Program-made: the position numbers and the translations under genes
NCBI RefSeq assembly: GCF_000504285.1
Contig: NZ_KI632511.1
Span: forward strand, 3,903,372 to 3,967,371
Direction of reading: 5' to 3'
Origin: Actinospica robiniae DSM 44927
Lineage (GTDB): Bacteria; Actinomycetota; Actinomycetes; Streptomycetales; Catenulisporaceae
Length of the DNA stretch: 64,000 bases
Part shown: positions 25,409 through 34,868 of the stretch, one piece after another
Position numbering within the stretch: the stretch's first letter is position 1
Layout of the letters: every line of letters begins with the position of its first letter
Notes under the pieces: generated by a model
Database searches by the model: none
What the model was told of the DNA's origin: nothing
What the model saw: only the letters and a program-made list of their open reading frames with translations

Positions 25409-26516
25409 GGACGGTCTCCTTCTCGGTGCTCGTGTCCAGGGCGCCGCTCATGGAGCGGTAGTACGGGTTTTCGGGTCCGGGCGGGGCGGTCACGGGCCGG
25501 CCGGTGGCGGCGGATTCGTAGAGCGCCGCGATGAATCCGAGCACGCGCCGTCCGTCATCGCCGGAGGCCTCGGGACGCCGTCCGGCGCGCAGGTCCTCGA
25601 GCAGGTGGCGCAGCTGTGCGGTGTGGCTGCTGGCCTCGTCGAGCTCAGGCGCGCCGAGGTCGGCCGCGGTGTCCTCGGCCCGGTGCGGGGCCGGGGTCCA
25701 GGTCCAGTCGGTGTTGTCGTATCCGTACAGGTGGGTGAGCTCGACGGTCGCTTCGGGGAAGTCGAAGCGCAGGTAGCTGGTCTCGCGCGGAGACAGGACA
25801 CTGTTGACCATGGAGACCATGGCGCCGGAGGCGAACCGGACGATCGCCATGGATGCGTCTTCGGTCTCGACGTCGCGGGCGAGGGTGCCGGCTGCGGCGC
25901 GAACCTCGGTCCACTCCCCCATCAGCGCGAGCATCAGGTCCATCTGGTGGATGCCGTGGCCCATGGTCGGGCCGCCGCCCTCGGTCGCCCACTTCCCGCG
26001 CCACGGAACCTCGTAGTAAGCATCATTGCGGTACCAGAGGGTGTGGCAGATCCCGACGAGCGGCGCCCCGAGCGTTCCGGTGCGGATGTGCTCGCGCAGG
26101 GCGCGGGCGGCCGAGCCGAAGCGGTGCTGGAAGACGTAGGAGACGTAGGGCCCGTCGGTACCTTCGTGGGCTGCGATCTCGTCGTATTCGGCCAGGGACA
26201 GGGTCGGGGGCTTCTCGCACCACACCGACACCCCCCGCTGGAGGCAGGCGATGATCGCGTCGCGGTGGGCGATCGGCGGGGTGCAGACGATAGCGAGGTC
26301 CGCGCGGGTCTCTTCCAGCATCTCCTCGAGGTCGCCGTACGCGGCGGGTATCTCCCACCGTTCGGCGAACGCGCGGGCCCGGTCGATGTCGACATCGAGG
26401 ACGGCGACGGTCTCCACGGGCGTGTTCTGGGCGCGCAGGGCGGGCAGGTGGCAGGTCTCGGCGATGTTTCCGGCGCCGATGATCGCCACCCGTACGGGAC
26501 GGGCGGGGTCGGTCAT
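25401..26516 (-). CDS. Gfo/Idh/MocA-family oxidoreductase
   Basis: A 371-residue NAD(P)-dependent dehydrogenase. The Rossmann motif VRVAIIGAGNIAETCHLPAL is at the start, and CEKPPTLSLAEYDEI carries the catalytic Lys of the EKP motif. The C-terminal alpha/beta domain has the usual EGGGPTMGHGIHQMDLMLAL segment. The ATG at 26516 has AAGGGA upstream. It begins the catabolic part of the operon, 51 bases after the last permease gene, and overlaps the PmoA-like gene. Two different Gfo/Idh enzymes in one operon suggest a two-step oxidation-reduction, as in some inositol or glycoside pathways. Confidence 0.92.
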   Translation of the reverse strand: MTDPARPVRVAIIGAGNIAETCHLPALRAQNTPVETVAVLDVDIDRARAFAERWEIPAAYGDLEEMLEETRADLAIVCTPPIAHRDAIIACLQRGVSVWCEKPPTLSLAEYDEIAAHEGTDGPYVSYVFQHRFGSAARALREHIRTGTLGAPLVGICHTLWYRNDAYYEVPWRGKWATEGGGPTMGHGIHQMDLMLALMGEWTEVRAAAGTLARDVETEDASMAIVRFASGAMVSMVNSVLSPRETSYLRFDFPEATVELTHLYGYDNTDWTWTPAPHRAEDTAADLGAPELDEASSHTAQLRHLLEDLRAGRRPEASGDDGRRVLGFIAALYESAATGRPVTAPPGPENPYYRSMSGALDTSTEKETVRV

Positions 26517-26567
26517 GGTGGTCCCTTGTTTGTTTCAAAGAGCACGGTGTTCAGAAGGCGCAGCAGG

Positions 26568-27449
26568 TCAGGAGCGGTGGTTCGGCCGGGCCAGCGTCTG
26601 GGCGGGGTTGGCGAACCGCAGGCTCACCAGCAGTCCGAGCAGTGCGATGGCCATGTAGAACACCGTCATCGCGGCGGTGAGGGCGGGCGGCGGGCCGCCG
26701 GGGTCCGACAGCGCGCCGAAGATGGTGACCACGAGGGTCTGGGTCTTGGCCCCGGAGACGAAGAAGGTCAGCTCGAAGGAACCGAGTACCCGCACCAGGC
26801 TCAGCACGCCGGCCGCGACGATGCCGGGGGTGAGCAGCGGGACCAGGACCCTGCCGAACAGCTGCAGGTTGTTCGCGCCGAACACCTTCGCGGCGTTCTC
26901 GACGTCCGGGGAGATCTGCTCGACGAACGGCACCGTGATCAGGATGACGAGCGGGAGGATCGGCACCAGGTTGACCAGGATCACCGACAGCAGCGTGCCG
27001 CCGATCCCGAGCCGGTACATCAGGGCCGCGAGCTGCACCGCGTAGGTGAGCGACGGGAGGATCACCGGCAGCAGCGCGAACAGCAGGATCGCGTTGCGGC
27101 CGGGGAACTTCTTGCGGGCCAGGACGTACCCGGCCGGCACTCCGATCGCCAGGGCCACGAGCACGTCCACGATGGCCACTTCGAAGGTGACCTCGATGGA
27201 CTGGGCCAGGCCGGGAGTGTGCCAGGCCTGGCGGAACCAGTCGAGGGTCCAGCCGCCGGGCAGCCAGCTTCCGCCCCAGGACGTGCCGAGCGAGGTGACG
27301 ATCACCGAAACGAGCACGGACAGCAGGGTCGCGGCGAACACGCCCGCGACGATCCAGGTGAGTACCGCGGTGACGGTGGGGCGGCGGCGCGCGGCGGCCG
27401 GGGCTTCGGTTTTCGGGACCGGAACGGGTGCGAGTGTCGTGGAGGTCAT
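26568..27449 (-). CDS. ABC transporter permease, PotC-like
   Basis: A 293-residue permease with six predicted helices and the EAA loop DVENAAKVFGANNLQLFGRV near residue 190. It belongs to the spermidine/putrescine and iron-type branch (PotC). The ATG at 27449 follows the stop of the PotB-like gene by one base. Its place in a carbohydrate operon implies a sugar acid, amino sugar or similar solute rather than polyamines. Confidence 0.93.
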   Translation of the reverse strand: MTSTTLAPVPVPKTEAPAAARRRPTVTAVLTWIVAGVFAATLLSVLVSVIVTSLGTSWGGSWLPGGWTLDWFRQAWHTPGLAQSIEVTFEVAIVDVLVALAIGVPAGYVLARKKFPGRNAILLFALLPVILPSLTYAVQLAALMYRLGIGGTLLSVILVNLVPILPLVILITVPFVEQISPDVENAAKVFGANNLQLFGRVLVPLLTPGIVAAGVLSLVRVLGSFELTFFVSGAKTQTLVVTIFGALSDPGGPPPALTAAMTVFYMAIALLGLLVSLRFANPAQTLARPNHRS

Positions 27450-27450
27450 G

Positions 27451-28356
27451 TCAGCCCTTCCCGCCGATGGCCGCGCCCTTGAACAGCCGGCCGCGGATGA
27501 AGACGACCAGGCCGAGGATCAGCAGTTCGATCGCGGTGAGCACGATCGCGATCGCCGAGGCCTGGGTGTAGTCGGAGTTCTGCGATGCGGCCTGGTAGAT
27601 CGGGATGGTCAGCACATGGGTCTGGTTGTCGGGCTGGCCCACGAGGATCGCCGAGGGGAAGATCGCGAACGCCTCGACCAGGGCCAGCATGAACGCTGTC
27701 AGGATCCCGGGAGCCGCGAGTGGCAGGATGATCCGCCAGAACCGGGCCGCCCGGCCGGCGCCGAGCGAGGCCGCCGCGTGCTCGAGCGAGCGGTCGATGC
27801 CGCCGAAGAACCCCATCATCATCAGGAACGCGAGCGGGAGCGTGGTGAGCACGGCCGCGATGAACGTGCCCCAGTAGTTGTAGATCAGGTTCGCCGAGCC
27901 GAGCCCGACTGCCTTCAGGACGAGGTTGAGCCAGCCGAAGGGCGAGAAGACCCGGGGCATGCCCTGGGCGATCAGGATGCTGCCGAACGTGATCGGCAGC
28001 ATCACCACCAGCGTGACGATCTTTCGTCCCCGGAAGTCACGACGGCACTGGTAGGCCAGCGGAGCCGCGATCCCGACGCTGACGAGGGCGACCGGCAGGG
28101 CGAGGCGCAGCGTCTTGAGGATCGAGCCGGCCTGGTAGGGGTCGGAGAAGAAGTTCTTGTAGTTCGCCAGCGCCCCGCCGCCGTTCACCGGCTCGAAGGA
28201 GATCGAGACGCCGTAGATGAACGGGTAGAGGAACAGCCCTGCGATCACGGCGACCGCGGGAAGGAGCAGGAGCAGGGACCAGTCGATGCCGCGCTCGGCC
28301 AGCCGGTGGCGTATCGGGCGGCGCGGATCGAGCGAGGAGACAGGGATGTCGGTCAT
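27451..28356 (-). CDS. ABC transporter permease, PotB-like
   Basis: A 301-residue permease. The first helix is [20 protein letters not shown], and the EAA loop reads [20 protein letters not shown] near residue 195. It partners the PotC-like protein to form the membrane channel. The ATG overlaps the stop of the ATPase gene by four bases. Confidence 0.93.
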   Translation of the reverse strand: MTDIPVSSLDPRRPIRHRLAERGIDWSLLLLLPAVAVIAGLFLYPFIYGVSISFEPVNGGGALANYKNFFSDPYQAGSILKTLRLALPVALVSVGIAAPLAYQCRRDFRGRKIVTLVVMLPITFGSILIAQGMPRVFSPFGWLNLVLKAVGLGSANLIYNYWGTFIAAVLTTLPLAFLMMMGFFGGIDRSLEHAAASLGAGRAARFWRIILPLAAPGILTAFMLALVEAFAIFPSAILVGQPDNQTHVLTIPIYQAASQNSDYTQASAIAIVLTAIELLILGLVVFIRGRLFKGAAIGGKG

Positions 28357-29504
28357 GGCGCGCCGGCCTCGACGTCGAGCTCGCTGCGGTCCAGCCCGCC
28401 CTGGTAGACCAGCACCCGGTCCGGACGGGCCGTCAGGGCGAGCGTGGAACCGGCCACCACGGGCAGGTCGGTCTTCAAGTGCAACACGCCGCCCGCGGCG
28501 GTGCGTGCCTGGACCGAGAGCTCACGTCCGTGGAACTCCACCACCTCCGCGACCGCCTTGATCGCGTTCGGGTCTGACTCCGCGCCGATGGTCAGGTCCT
28601 CCGGGCGGACCGCGACCGTCACCCCGGCACCGGAGGCGAGTCCGGTGCCGGAGATCAGGGTGCCGGTCACGGTCGTGGCGAACGCCGTGACCGACACCTG
28701 CGCGCCGGAGCCGGACTCCAGGAACTGGGCCGGGAACAGGTTGCGGTAACCCATGAACCCGGCGACGTACGCACTGGCCGGATTCGTATACACCTCTTGC
28801 GGAGTGCCGGTCTGCTCGAGGCGGCCCTTGCGCAGCACGACCAGTCGGGTTGCGAGCGAGAGCGCCTCTTCCTGGTCGTGGGTGACGTAGAGAACCGTCA
28901 GCCCGCGCTCCTGGTAGATCCGCTTGATCTCGGTGCGCATCTCGATGCGCAGCGCGGCGTCGAGGTTCGAAAGCGGCTCGTCCATCAAGACCACTTCGGG
29001 TTCGATCGCCAGGGCCCGGGCGATCGCGACGCGCTGCTGCTGACCGCCCGAAAGCTGTGAGGGCAACTTGGCCGCGTGCTCCTCGAGCTGCACGGTGCGC
29101 AGCGCCGCGAGCGCGCGCTCCTGCCGCTCCCGGCGCGCCACCTTGCGCATCGCCAGCCCAAACTCGACGTTCTTGCGCACACTCAGGTGCGGGAAGAGCG
29201 CGTAGTTCTGGAACACCATCCCGAAGCCGCGCTTCTCGGTCGGCTGGGTGTCGATGCGTTCGCCGTCGCGCCAGATCGAGCCGCGGGTGAGCGGCTGCAG
29301 GCCGGCGAGGCAGCCCAGTGCGGTCGACTTGCCGCACCCGGAGGGGCCGAGCAGGGCCACGAACTCTCCGCGGCCGAGCTCGAGGTCGAAGTCGGCCAGG
29401 GCGGGCGGGTTCTTACCGTAGGCCCGGGTGACCCCGCGCAGCGAAAGCTTCTCGAATCCCACGCTCGTGGTCCTCACGTTCAGGTCGGTCATCGTGCCGG
29501 CCAT
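28353..29504 (-). CDS. ABC transporter ATP-binding protein, PotA-like
   Basis: A 383-residue ATPase with Walker [10 protein letters not shown] near residue 54, signature [15 protein letters not shown], Walker [13 protein letters not shown] and the H-loop [12 protein letters not shown]. The C-terminal TOBE domain (from about residue 245) is usual for importers that contact a regulatory ligand. It drives the adjacent PotBC-like permeases. The start is ATG at 29504, three bases after the binding-protein stop; an ATG four codons later is also possible. Confidence 0.95.
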   Translation of the reverse strand: MAGTMTDLNVRTTSVGFEKLSLRGVTRAYGKNPPALADFDLELGRGEFVALLGPSGCGKSTALGCLAGLQPLTRGSIWRDGERIDTQPTEKRGFGMVFQNYALFPHLSVRKNVEFGLAMRKVARRERQERALAALRTVQLEEHAAKLPSQLSGGQQQRVAIARALAIEPEVVLMDEPLSNLDAALRIEMRTEIKRIYQERGLTVLYVTHDQEEALSLATRLVVLRKGRLEQTGTPQEVYTNPASAYVAGFMGYRNLFPAQFLESGSGAQVSVTAFATTVTGTLISGTGLASGAGVTVAVRPEDLTIGAESDPNAIKAVAEVVEFHGRELSVQARTAAGGVLHLKTDLPVVAGSTLALTARPDRVLVYQGGLDRSELDVEAGAP

Positions 29505-29507
29505 GGA

Positions 29508-30761
29508 TCAGCTACCGACCTTGGCGCCCACATTGCGCTGCCAGAGGCTGAAGGCCTGCTGCATGTTCGCCGGCGTGAGCGGAGTACGGACATTGCCGCC
29601 GGCGAGCGCGGACGGGAAGAAGTCCGGACGGCCCCACTGCGCGATGAACGCGGTCACCGCGGAACCGGAGTTCTGCGCCGTGACGTTCTTGTTCGCCGTC
29701 GTCAGCACGCCGGTGGTCAGCCGCATCTGCTGTGCCGGAGCCGAGACCATGTACGACTCGAGTTTGAGGTCCACGTACAGCGTCTGGGCGTTCACCCCGG
29801 CCGGGATCATCGCGTAGTGCCCGTCGCTGATCCAGTTCTGGTCGGAGAACAGTGCGATGCCGGTGTTCGCGGGCCAGGTCCCGGACTTCCGATTGGACAC
29901 GTCGTGCGCGATGATCGTCGGGATCAGATCGAGCTGCCCGGCGCCGAACTGCTGGGCCAGGATCGTCGAGCTGGTCGGGTAGCTGCTGACGTACTGCCCG
30001 AGCTGCTGAAGGTACGCCCAGGTCTTGGTCCAGCCGTTGACGGGGTCAGACGGGTCCGAGTCGCCGAGCATGTACGGCAGCGCCTCGATGAACGCGCGGC
30101 CGGAACCGGAGTTGGCCGGCTCGGCGTAGGAGAACTTGCCCGGGTGCGCCTTCGCCCACGCCAGGATCGCCGCCGGCGTCGTCGGCACCTGGCTCGCGCT
30201 CACCACAGACGGGTTGTAGTCCACGAACGGGCCGTTGGGGTCGTAGTTGACCAGCAGGCCGTACCCGTTCGACATGCTCTGGAAGTTCGCCCGGCCCTCG
30301 TCCTGGATGGTGGAGAGCACTGGCAGGCTCGTGATCTGCTCCGGCAACTGCTGGAGCAGCACGTGCTGCGCCTCGCCGGCGCCGAGCACGTCCGGGCCGC
30401 CGAGCACCAGCGAGGTGCTCACCGAGTTGCCCATCTGCTGCGCCTTGATCTTCCCGGTCACATCGGTGGCTGCCGCGGTCTGGTAGGTGACCGAGGAGAC
30501 GAGGTCCGGGTTGTCCTTCACGAACTGCGCTATCGCGGCCTGTCCGCCGCCGGTGAGGTCGCCGCCCCCGTCCAGGATCGTCAGCGCGATCGGGCTGGTC
30601 GGCTTGACCGGCACCAGCGGGTTCGAGGACGACGACGAGGAGGAGGTGGCGCTGCCGGGCGCGCCGCAAGCGGAGATCAGGGCAGTGGTCAGCACCGCCG
30701 CGGCGGCACCTGACAGGACTCTCGAGGCCCGAAACACCTTGAGGTTAGCGCGCTGTGTCAT
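29508..30761 (-). CDS. ABC transporter substrate-binding lipoprotein (PotD-type fold)
   Basis: A 417-residue extracellular lipoprotein. The signal ends at lipobox LISAC, followed by a Ser-rich linker (SATSSSSSSSNPLVP). The mature part opens PIALTILDGGGDLTGGGQAA and has the hinge pattern of class F/PotD-like periplasmic proteins. The ATG at 30761 is chosen because GGAAGG lies seven bases upstream; the frame is open for another 40 codons without a signal peptide. It is the first gene of the second sugar operon and carries the double-operator promoter just upstream. The ligand is unknown. Confidence 0.9.
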   Translation of the reverse strand: MTQRANLKVFRASRVLSGAAAAVLTTALISACGAPGSATSSSSSSSNPLVPVKPTSPIALTILDGGGDLTGGGQAAIAQFVKDNPDLVSSVTYQTAAATDVTGKIKAQQMGNSVSTSLVLGGPDVLGAGEAQHVLLQQLPEQITSLPVLSTIQDEGRANFQSMSNGYGLLVNYDPNGPFVDYNPSVVSASQVPTTPAAILAWAKAHPGKFSYAEPANSGSGRAFIEALPYMLGDSDPSDPVNGWTKTWAYLQQLGQYVSSYPTSSTILAQQFGAGQLDLIPTIIAHDVSNRKSGTWPANTGIALFSDQNWISDGHYAMIPAGVNAQTLYVDLKLESYMVSAPAQQMRLTTGVLTTANKNVTAQNSGSAVTAFIAQWGRPDFFPSALAGGNVRTPLTPANMQQAFSLWQRNVGAKVGS

Positions 30762-30876
30762 CAATGATCCTTCCGTGGCACACCAATGTGCCGTAAAGCA
30801 CCGGTTGAGGCGATAGCCGGACCGGGAGCAAGTGGAGGGGACGAGCCGTTCATCGGTTCTCAACGGCGCGGAGTTG

Positions 30877-30929
30877 AACATAGTGATCGATCACCCTAGG
30901 CGTCAAGACTTCTGGTGGTGATCGATCAC
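30877..30929 (-). promoter_or_regulatory. LacI double-operator promoter of the cluster 2 importer operon
   Basis: Two identical perfect palindromes GTGATCGATCAC at 30883-30894 and 30918-30929 (35-base start spacing). Between them on the minus strand lies -35 TTGACG (30901-30906); the first palindrome fills the 18-base spacer and -10 TATGTT is at 30877-30882. The same layout occurs at 32149-32200. A LacI repressor would cover both promoter and upstream site. Confidence 0.85.
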
Positions 30930-30985
30930 TTTTCTTGCCCAAGGTCTACCTGACCTGCTACTTCAGAGAAACTCGCGGGCTCCCG

Positions 30986-32002
30986 CTACCGCGGCGCGGG
31001 CCCGGAGGAGGCGCGCGGGATCAGCGTGAACAGGCCCTCGATCTCGATGGAGGGCTTCGGCTCGTCGCGGATGAGCGCGATCAGCTGCCCCATCGCCTGA
31101 CGCCCGATCGTCTCGCGGTCGGAGGCGACGGTGGAGATGGACGGCAGGAAGTACTCGGTGAACTGCTCGTTGTCCCAGCCGAACACGCTCACCTCTTCGG
31201 GCACGCGGACTCCGCGGTCCTGGAAGCCGCGGATCACACCCATGGCCACGTAGTCGTTCGCGGCCAGTACCGCCGTCACACCGGAATCCGCCGACAGTTC
31301 CCGGGCCGCGTCGTACCCGGAGCCGACCGACCAGTCCCCCTCGACCACCCCGTAGTTCTCCAGCCCGAGCTCCTCGAGCGTCTGCTCGTAGACGAGTCGC
31401 CGGTTGAGCGCGGAAGCCCAGTCGGGCGAGCCCGCCACATGCAGGAAGCGTCGATGCCCGAGCTCGGCGAGATGACGCACGATCATCCCGGCCGGCCGGC
31501 CGTCGGCCAGATCGCCGCGCGCGTGCATCCGGTCGTCGTACTCGCCGTAGACCACGATCGGCCGGTTGCCCGCCGCCTCGATGACCTGGTCGCTCAGCGG
31601 CGTGAAGGAAAGCACGCCTTCGACTTGCTGACTGTCGAGCAGCGAGAGCGTGCCCTCGGCCCGGCGGGTCTCATCGCCCTCGAGACCGACCACGTCCGTG
31701 GTGTACCCGGCCGCACGCGCCGCCCCGGACGCCCCGCGCAGCACCGGTATCGGGACGAAGGTCGTCAGCTCCGGCAGCACGATCGCGATCCGGTTGGTCC
31801 GGCGCGTGCGCATGGACCGGGCGACGAGGTTGGGCTTGTAGTCGAGCTCCTTGACCGCCTTGTCGATCTTCTCCCGAGTCGCAGGCCGCAGCCCGCCCTC
31901 GTTGCGCAGGTACCTCGACACCGTCTGATGCGAGACGCCCGCCGCGTGCGCGACATCCCAGATCGTCGCCCGCTTGCGGCCGTTTTCGGACTCACCTGTC
32001 AT
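30986..32002 (-). CDS. LacI-family transcriptional regulator (cluster 2)
   Basis: A 338-residue repressor. The DNA-binding domain ATIWDVAHAAGVSHQTVSRY and hinge are followed by a sugar-binding domain ending VIRGFQDRGVRVPEEVSVFG. The ATG at 32002 is the only good start. It lies between the importer operon and the divergent beta-helix gene, both of which carry GTGATCGATCAC operators, so it is very likely their repressor. A TATGAT box next to the operator at 32149-32160 could serve as its own -10. The inducer is probably a product of the polymer attacked by the secreted beta-helix protein. Confidence 0.93.
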   Translation of the reverse strand: MTGESENGRKRATIWDVAHAAGVSHQTVSRYLRNEGGLRPATREKIDKAVKELDYKPNLVARSMRTRRTNRIAIVLPELTTFVPIPVLRGASGAARAAGYTTDVVGLEGDETRRAEGTLSLLDSQQVEGVLSFTPLSDQVIEAAGNRPIVVYGEYDDRMHARGDLADGRPAGMIVRHLAELGHRRFLHVAGSPDWASALNRRLVYEQTLEELGLENYGVVEGDWSVGSGYDAARELSADSGVTAVLAANDYVAMGVIRGFQDRGVRVPEEVSVFGWDNEQFTEYFLPSISTVASDRETIGRQAMGQLIALIRDEPKPSIEIEGLFTLIPRASSGPAPR

Positions 32003-32148
32003 GAGCCGGCTGCCACCCCTCTCCGTACGAGAACCACCGGTCGCCGTCGATGCCTACGCGGGCCCACGGTATAGCCGACGCGGCCGCGCCGGACAGTGCC
32101 GCGCACAGACATCGCCCACCAGCGCGAAGCACATCCGGCCATCATAGG

Positions 32149-32200
32149 GTGATCGATCACTTCATGTCTCTTGACGCCAAGTGTGATCGATCACTATCTT
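32149..32200 (+). promoter_or_regulatory. LacI double-operator promoter of the secreted beta-helix gene
   Basis: Palindromes GTGATCGATCAC at 32149-32160 and 32183-32194. The plus-strand -35 TTGACG (32171-32176), an 18-base spacer containing the second palindrome, and -10 TATCTT (32195-32200) copy the arrangement at 30877-30929. On the minus strand TATGAT next to the first palindrome may belong to the LacI gene. Confidence 0.85.
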
Positions 32201-32309
32201 CCTCGATGCCGCCCGCCCACCACGGTTGCCCGCCGCGAGTGCCTGGCGGCCGGTTGACCGTACTTATACGTACGGACCCTCACCCCGGTTGAACCTGGAA
32301 GGCGACACG

Positions 32310-34562
32310 ATGAAGTGGACTTCCCTCCCCCGACGGCTGCACAGCGGGCGAAAAGCCCTGGCCGTCATAGGCACGCTGGCGATGGCGACGAGCGGCCTGG
32401 CGATCTCGGCGGCCTCACCGGCCGCCGCGGCTACCGGCACGACGTACTACGTATCCACCTCCGGCAGCGACTCGAACTCCGGCACCAGCTCAAGCTCGCC
32501 GTGGAAGACGCTCGCGAAGGTGAACGCCACCACGTTCCAGCCCGGCGACCAGATCCTGTTCCAGGACGGGGGAACCTGGACCGGGCAGCTGTGGCCCAAG
32601 GGCTCAGGCTCCTCGAGCGCCCCGATCACGATCGCCGGCTACGGATCCGGCGCCAAGCCGGCCATCGCCGGCGCCGGGACCGTGCCCGACACGGTGAAGA
32701 TCTGGGACCAGCAGTACTGGACCATCACCGGCATCGACGTCTCCAACAACGCGGGCAGCTCAGCGTCGAACCTCGGGGACTTCCGCGGCATCCACATCGG
32801 CGGCGACGACAGCCAGGCCCTCTCCGGCTTCACCATCAACGCCGTCAACGTGCACGACGTGACCGGCGTGGACGACTGGATCGGCGGCTCCACCTCGAAC
32901 AACAAGACCGGAATCAACTTCCAGATGGGCTGGGACCGGGCCAAGGACACCGGCGGCATCGTGTTCAACACCACCGTGCCCGACATCGCCTCACCGCCGA
33001 GCACAGCGACGACCCTGAACGACATCACCATCGAGAACTCCTCGATCGAGAACACCTCCTGGGGCGGGATCGTCCTCAAGCAGTACACCGGCGACGCGCC
33101 GGGCGCCGTGGCGACCGGATGGGGCGTGCCCAGCTCCTCCACCGACTCGCGCTACGCACCGTTCACCAACGTCACGATCGAAGGCAACTACATCACCCAG
33201 CAGGGCACCGCCTACGGCTCCAACGGCATACTCATCGCCGATGTGCGCAACAGCGTGGTGCAGAACAACCTCATCAACCAGGTCGGCACCTGCGGCATCG
33301 AACTCGACTACTCCGATGTCGCCAGCGTGCAGCACAACGAGGTCACCGGCACCACCGTCAAGGCCGGCGGCGGCGACTCGAACGGCATCGACACCGACAT
33401 GGGCACCACGAACATGACGGTGCAGTACAACTACCTGCACAACAACGACGTCGGGTTCCTCGTCTACCAGATCCACTGGGGCAACAGCGTCTGGCGCTAC
33501 AACGTCATCACCAACAGCAGCAAGTACTCCATGCAGCTCGGCTCCGTGAGCAGCGCCACCGCACAGATCTACAACAACACCTTCTACAACACGTCATCGT
33601 CCATGGCGTGGCTCATGACCGCGAGCAACTACGCGTTCACAAACGACATCTTCTACACCACCGTCGCTTCGCCGACCATGGCGTCGGGCACCGGGGTGGT
33701 CTACAACAAGAACCTCTACGGCGGCACCTCGCCGACCGTCCCGTCCGGCGATGCCCATGCCATCACCGGCGACCCCCGATTCGCCAACCCCACCGCCGGC
33801 GGAACCGGCACCCAGGCGACCGGACCGGATCTCAGCGCCGGGCTCAACTGGCAGATCGCCGCGACCTCACCGGCCGCCAACGCGGGTGTGACCATCGCGA
33901 ACAACGGCGGCATCGACTACAACGGCGCCACCGTCCCGACCGTGCCGGACATCGGCGCCCTCCAGCACAGCACCTCGACCCAGAACCCGGCGTTCAAGGA
34001 CACCTTCGACTCACTCGCCACCGGCGCCCTGGCCACCGGAACCGACGGCTGGACCGTCACCTCCACCGGCAACGCAGTGAACGTGGTGGCCACGCCGAGC
34101 TCCACCGACCACAGCGTCGAGCTCATCCGCACCGCGAACACCGGCGGCACCCCGGGTACGAACATCACCCATGCCTTCTCCAGCGGTCTGACCGGCAGCT
34201 TCTCCGTCTCCGCTGACGTCATGCGCGACTCGAGCACCAGCGGCACCGGCTACTTCTGCCTGCCCTACCTCTACAACTCCTCGGGCGCCCCGGTGATCAG
34301 CGTCGCGTTCAGCAACGGCGAGATCGAAGCCTACGAAGGCACGACCCTGACCAACATCGAGGCCTACACGCTCGGCAGCTGGTACCACATCGAACTCGAC
34401 GTCGACACCGCCAGCCAGACCTTCACCCTCTACATCAACGGAGTCGAAAAAGTCTCCGGCGCCGGCTTCCGCGCAAGCGCCACCAGCATCAACAGCCTGG
34501 CGTTCTACGCCAACGCCTCCAACTACGGCGACGCGTACGTCAACAATGTGACCGTCTCGTAG
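32310..34562 (+). CDS. Secreted right-handed parallel beta-helix protein with C-terminal LamG-like domain
   Basis: A 750-residue secreted protein. Residues 1-41 form a signal peptide ending ASPAAAA. The mature start TYYVSTSGSDSNSGTSSSSPWKTL is the common opening of bacterial polysaccharide lyases/pectate lyase-like beta-helix proteins. Repeated short strands (NITVEGN-like turns such as NVTIEGNYITQQ, VVQNNLINQ, VQYNYLHNN) make up the helix to about residue 580. The last 170 residues are a LamG/concanavalin-like sandwich (DTFDSLATGALATG onwards). GGAAGG lies nine bases before the ATG at 32310. Control by the same repressor as the importer suggests that it cuts or binds the polymer whose fragments are imported. 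The exact activity is unknown. Confidence 0.88.
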   Translation: MKWTSLPRRLHSGRKALAVIGTLAMATSGLAISAASPAAAATGTTYYVSTSGSDSNSGTSSSSPWKTLAKVNATTFQPGDQILFQDGGTWTGQLWPKGSGSSSAPITIAGYGSGAKPAIAGAGTVPDTVKIWDQQYWTITGIDVSNNAGSSASNLGDFRGIHIGGDDSQALSGFTINAVNVHDVTGVDDWIGGSTSNNKTGINFQMGWDRAKDTGGIVFNTTVPDIASPPSTATTLNDITIENSSIENTSWGGIVLKQYTGDAPGAVATGWGVPSSSTDSRYAPFTNVTIEGNYITQQGTAYGSNGILIADVRNSVVQNNLINQVGTCGIELDYSDVASVQHNEVTGTTVKAGGGDSNGIDTDMGTTNMTVQYNYLHNNDVGFLVYQIHWGNSVWRYNVITNSSKYSMQLGSVSSATAQIYNNTFYNTSSSMAWLMTASNYAFTNDIFYTTVASPTMASGTGVVYNKNLYGGTSPTVPSGDAHAITGDPRFANPTAGGTGTQATGPDLSAGLNWQIAATSPAANAGVTIANNGGIDYNGATVPTVPDIGALQHSTSTQNPAFKDTFDSLATGALATGTDGWTVTSTGNAVNVVATPSSTDHSVELIRTANTGGTPGTNITHAFSSGLTGSFSVSADVMRDSSTSGTGYFCLPYLYNSSGAPVISVAFSNGEIEAYEGTTLTNIEAYTLGSWYHIELDVDTASQTFTLYINGVEKVSGAGFRASATSINSLAFYANASNYGDAYVNNVTVS

Positions 34563-34868
34563 TCGGGAGGCACGTCACCGGCACGGTCAGTTCCGCCACA
34601 TCAGCTCACGGCGCGCGGCAGATTGCCGGCGCTCTCACCAAGTCGGCTCCGGCGAAGCCGGAGCCGACTTCTGGGACCGGACTGGTCCGCGACTCGGGCC
34701 GGATCGAGAACGAACCGGGGCGTGCCTGTCATACTGGGGCGACGCCGTGCGCCGGATCGGGTCTGGATACACCGGACCTGACTCGGTATCAGGTGTGAAG
34801 TCACGGGTCGGTGATGTCCCGCGGGATGCGCCGGGCATCCTGCGGCCGCCCGGGTGCAGGAGGCCGCG
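34563..34868. other. Intergenic region between beta-helix gene and KUP gene
   Basis: Holds the terminator at 34640-34670 and the KUP leader. No gene is supported. The leader was checked by eye for a ydaO-type cyclic-di-AMP riboswitch, common before potassium transporters, but its conserved core was not seen. Confidence 0.5.
34640..34670. terminator. Very strong hairpin after the beta-helix gene
   Basis: A perfect 14-bp stem (AAGTCGGCTCCGGC with GCCGGAGCCGACTT) and a three-base GAA loop. It lies 78 bases after the beta-helix stop. Confidence 0.8.

Noticed and set aside
25338-27482. Long plus-strand frame across the Gfo/Idh and permease genes
   Set aside because: No domain; the minus strand holds well-recognised overlapping operon genes.
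34671-34868. Possible cyclic-di-AMP (ydaO) riboswitch before kup
   Set aside because: Potassium transporter genes often carry one, but the conserved core sequences could not be found by eye.
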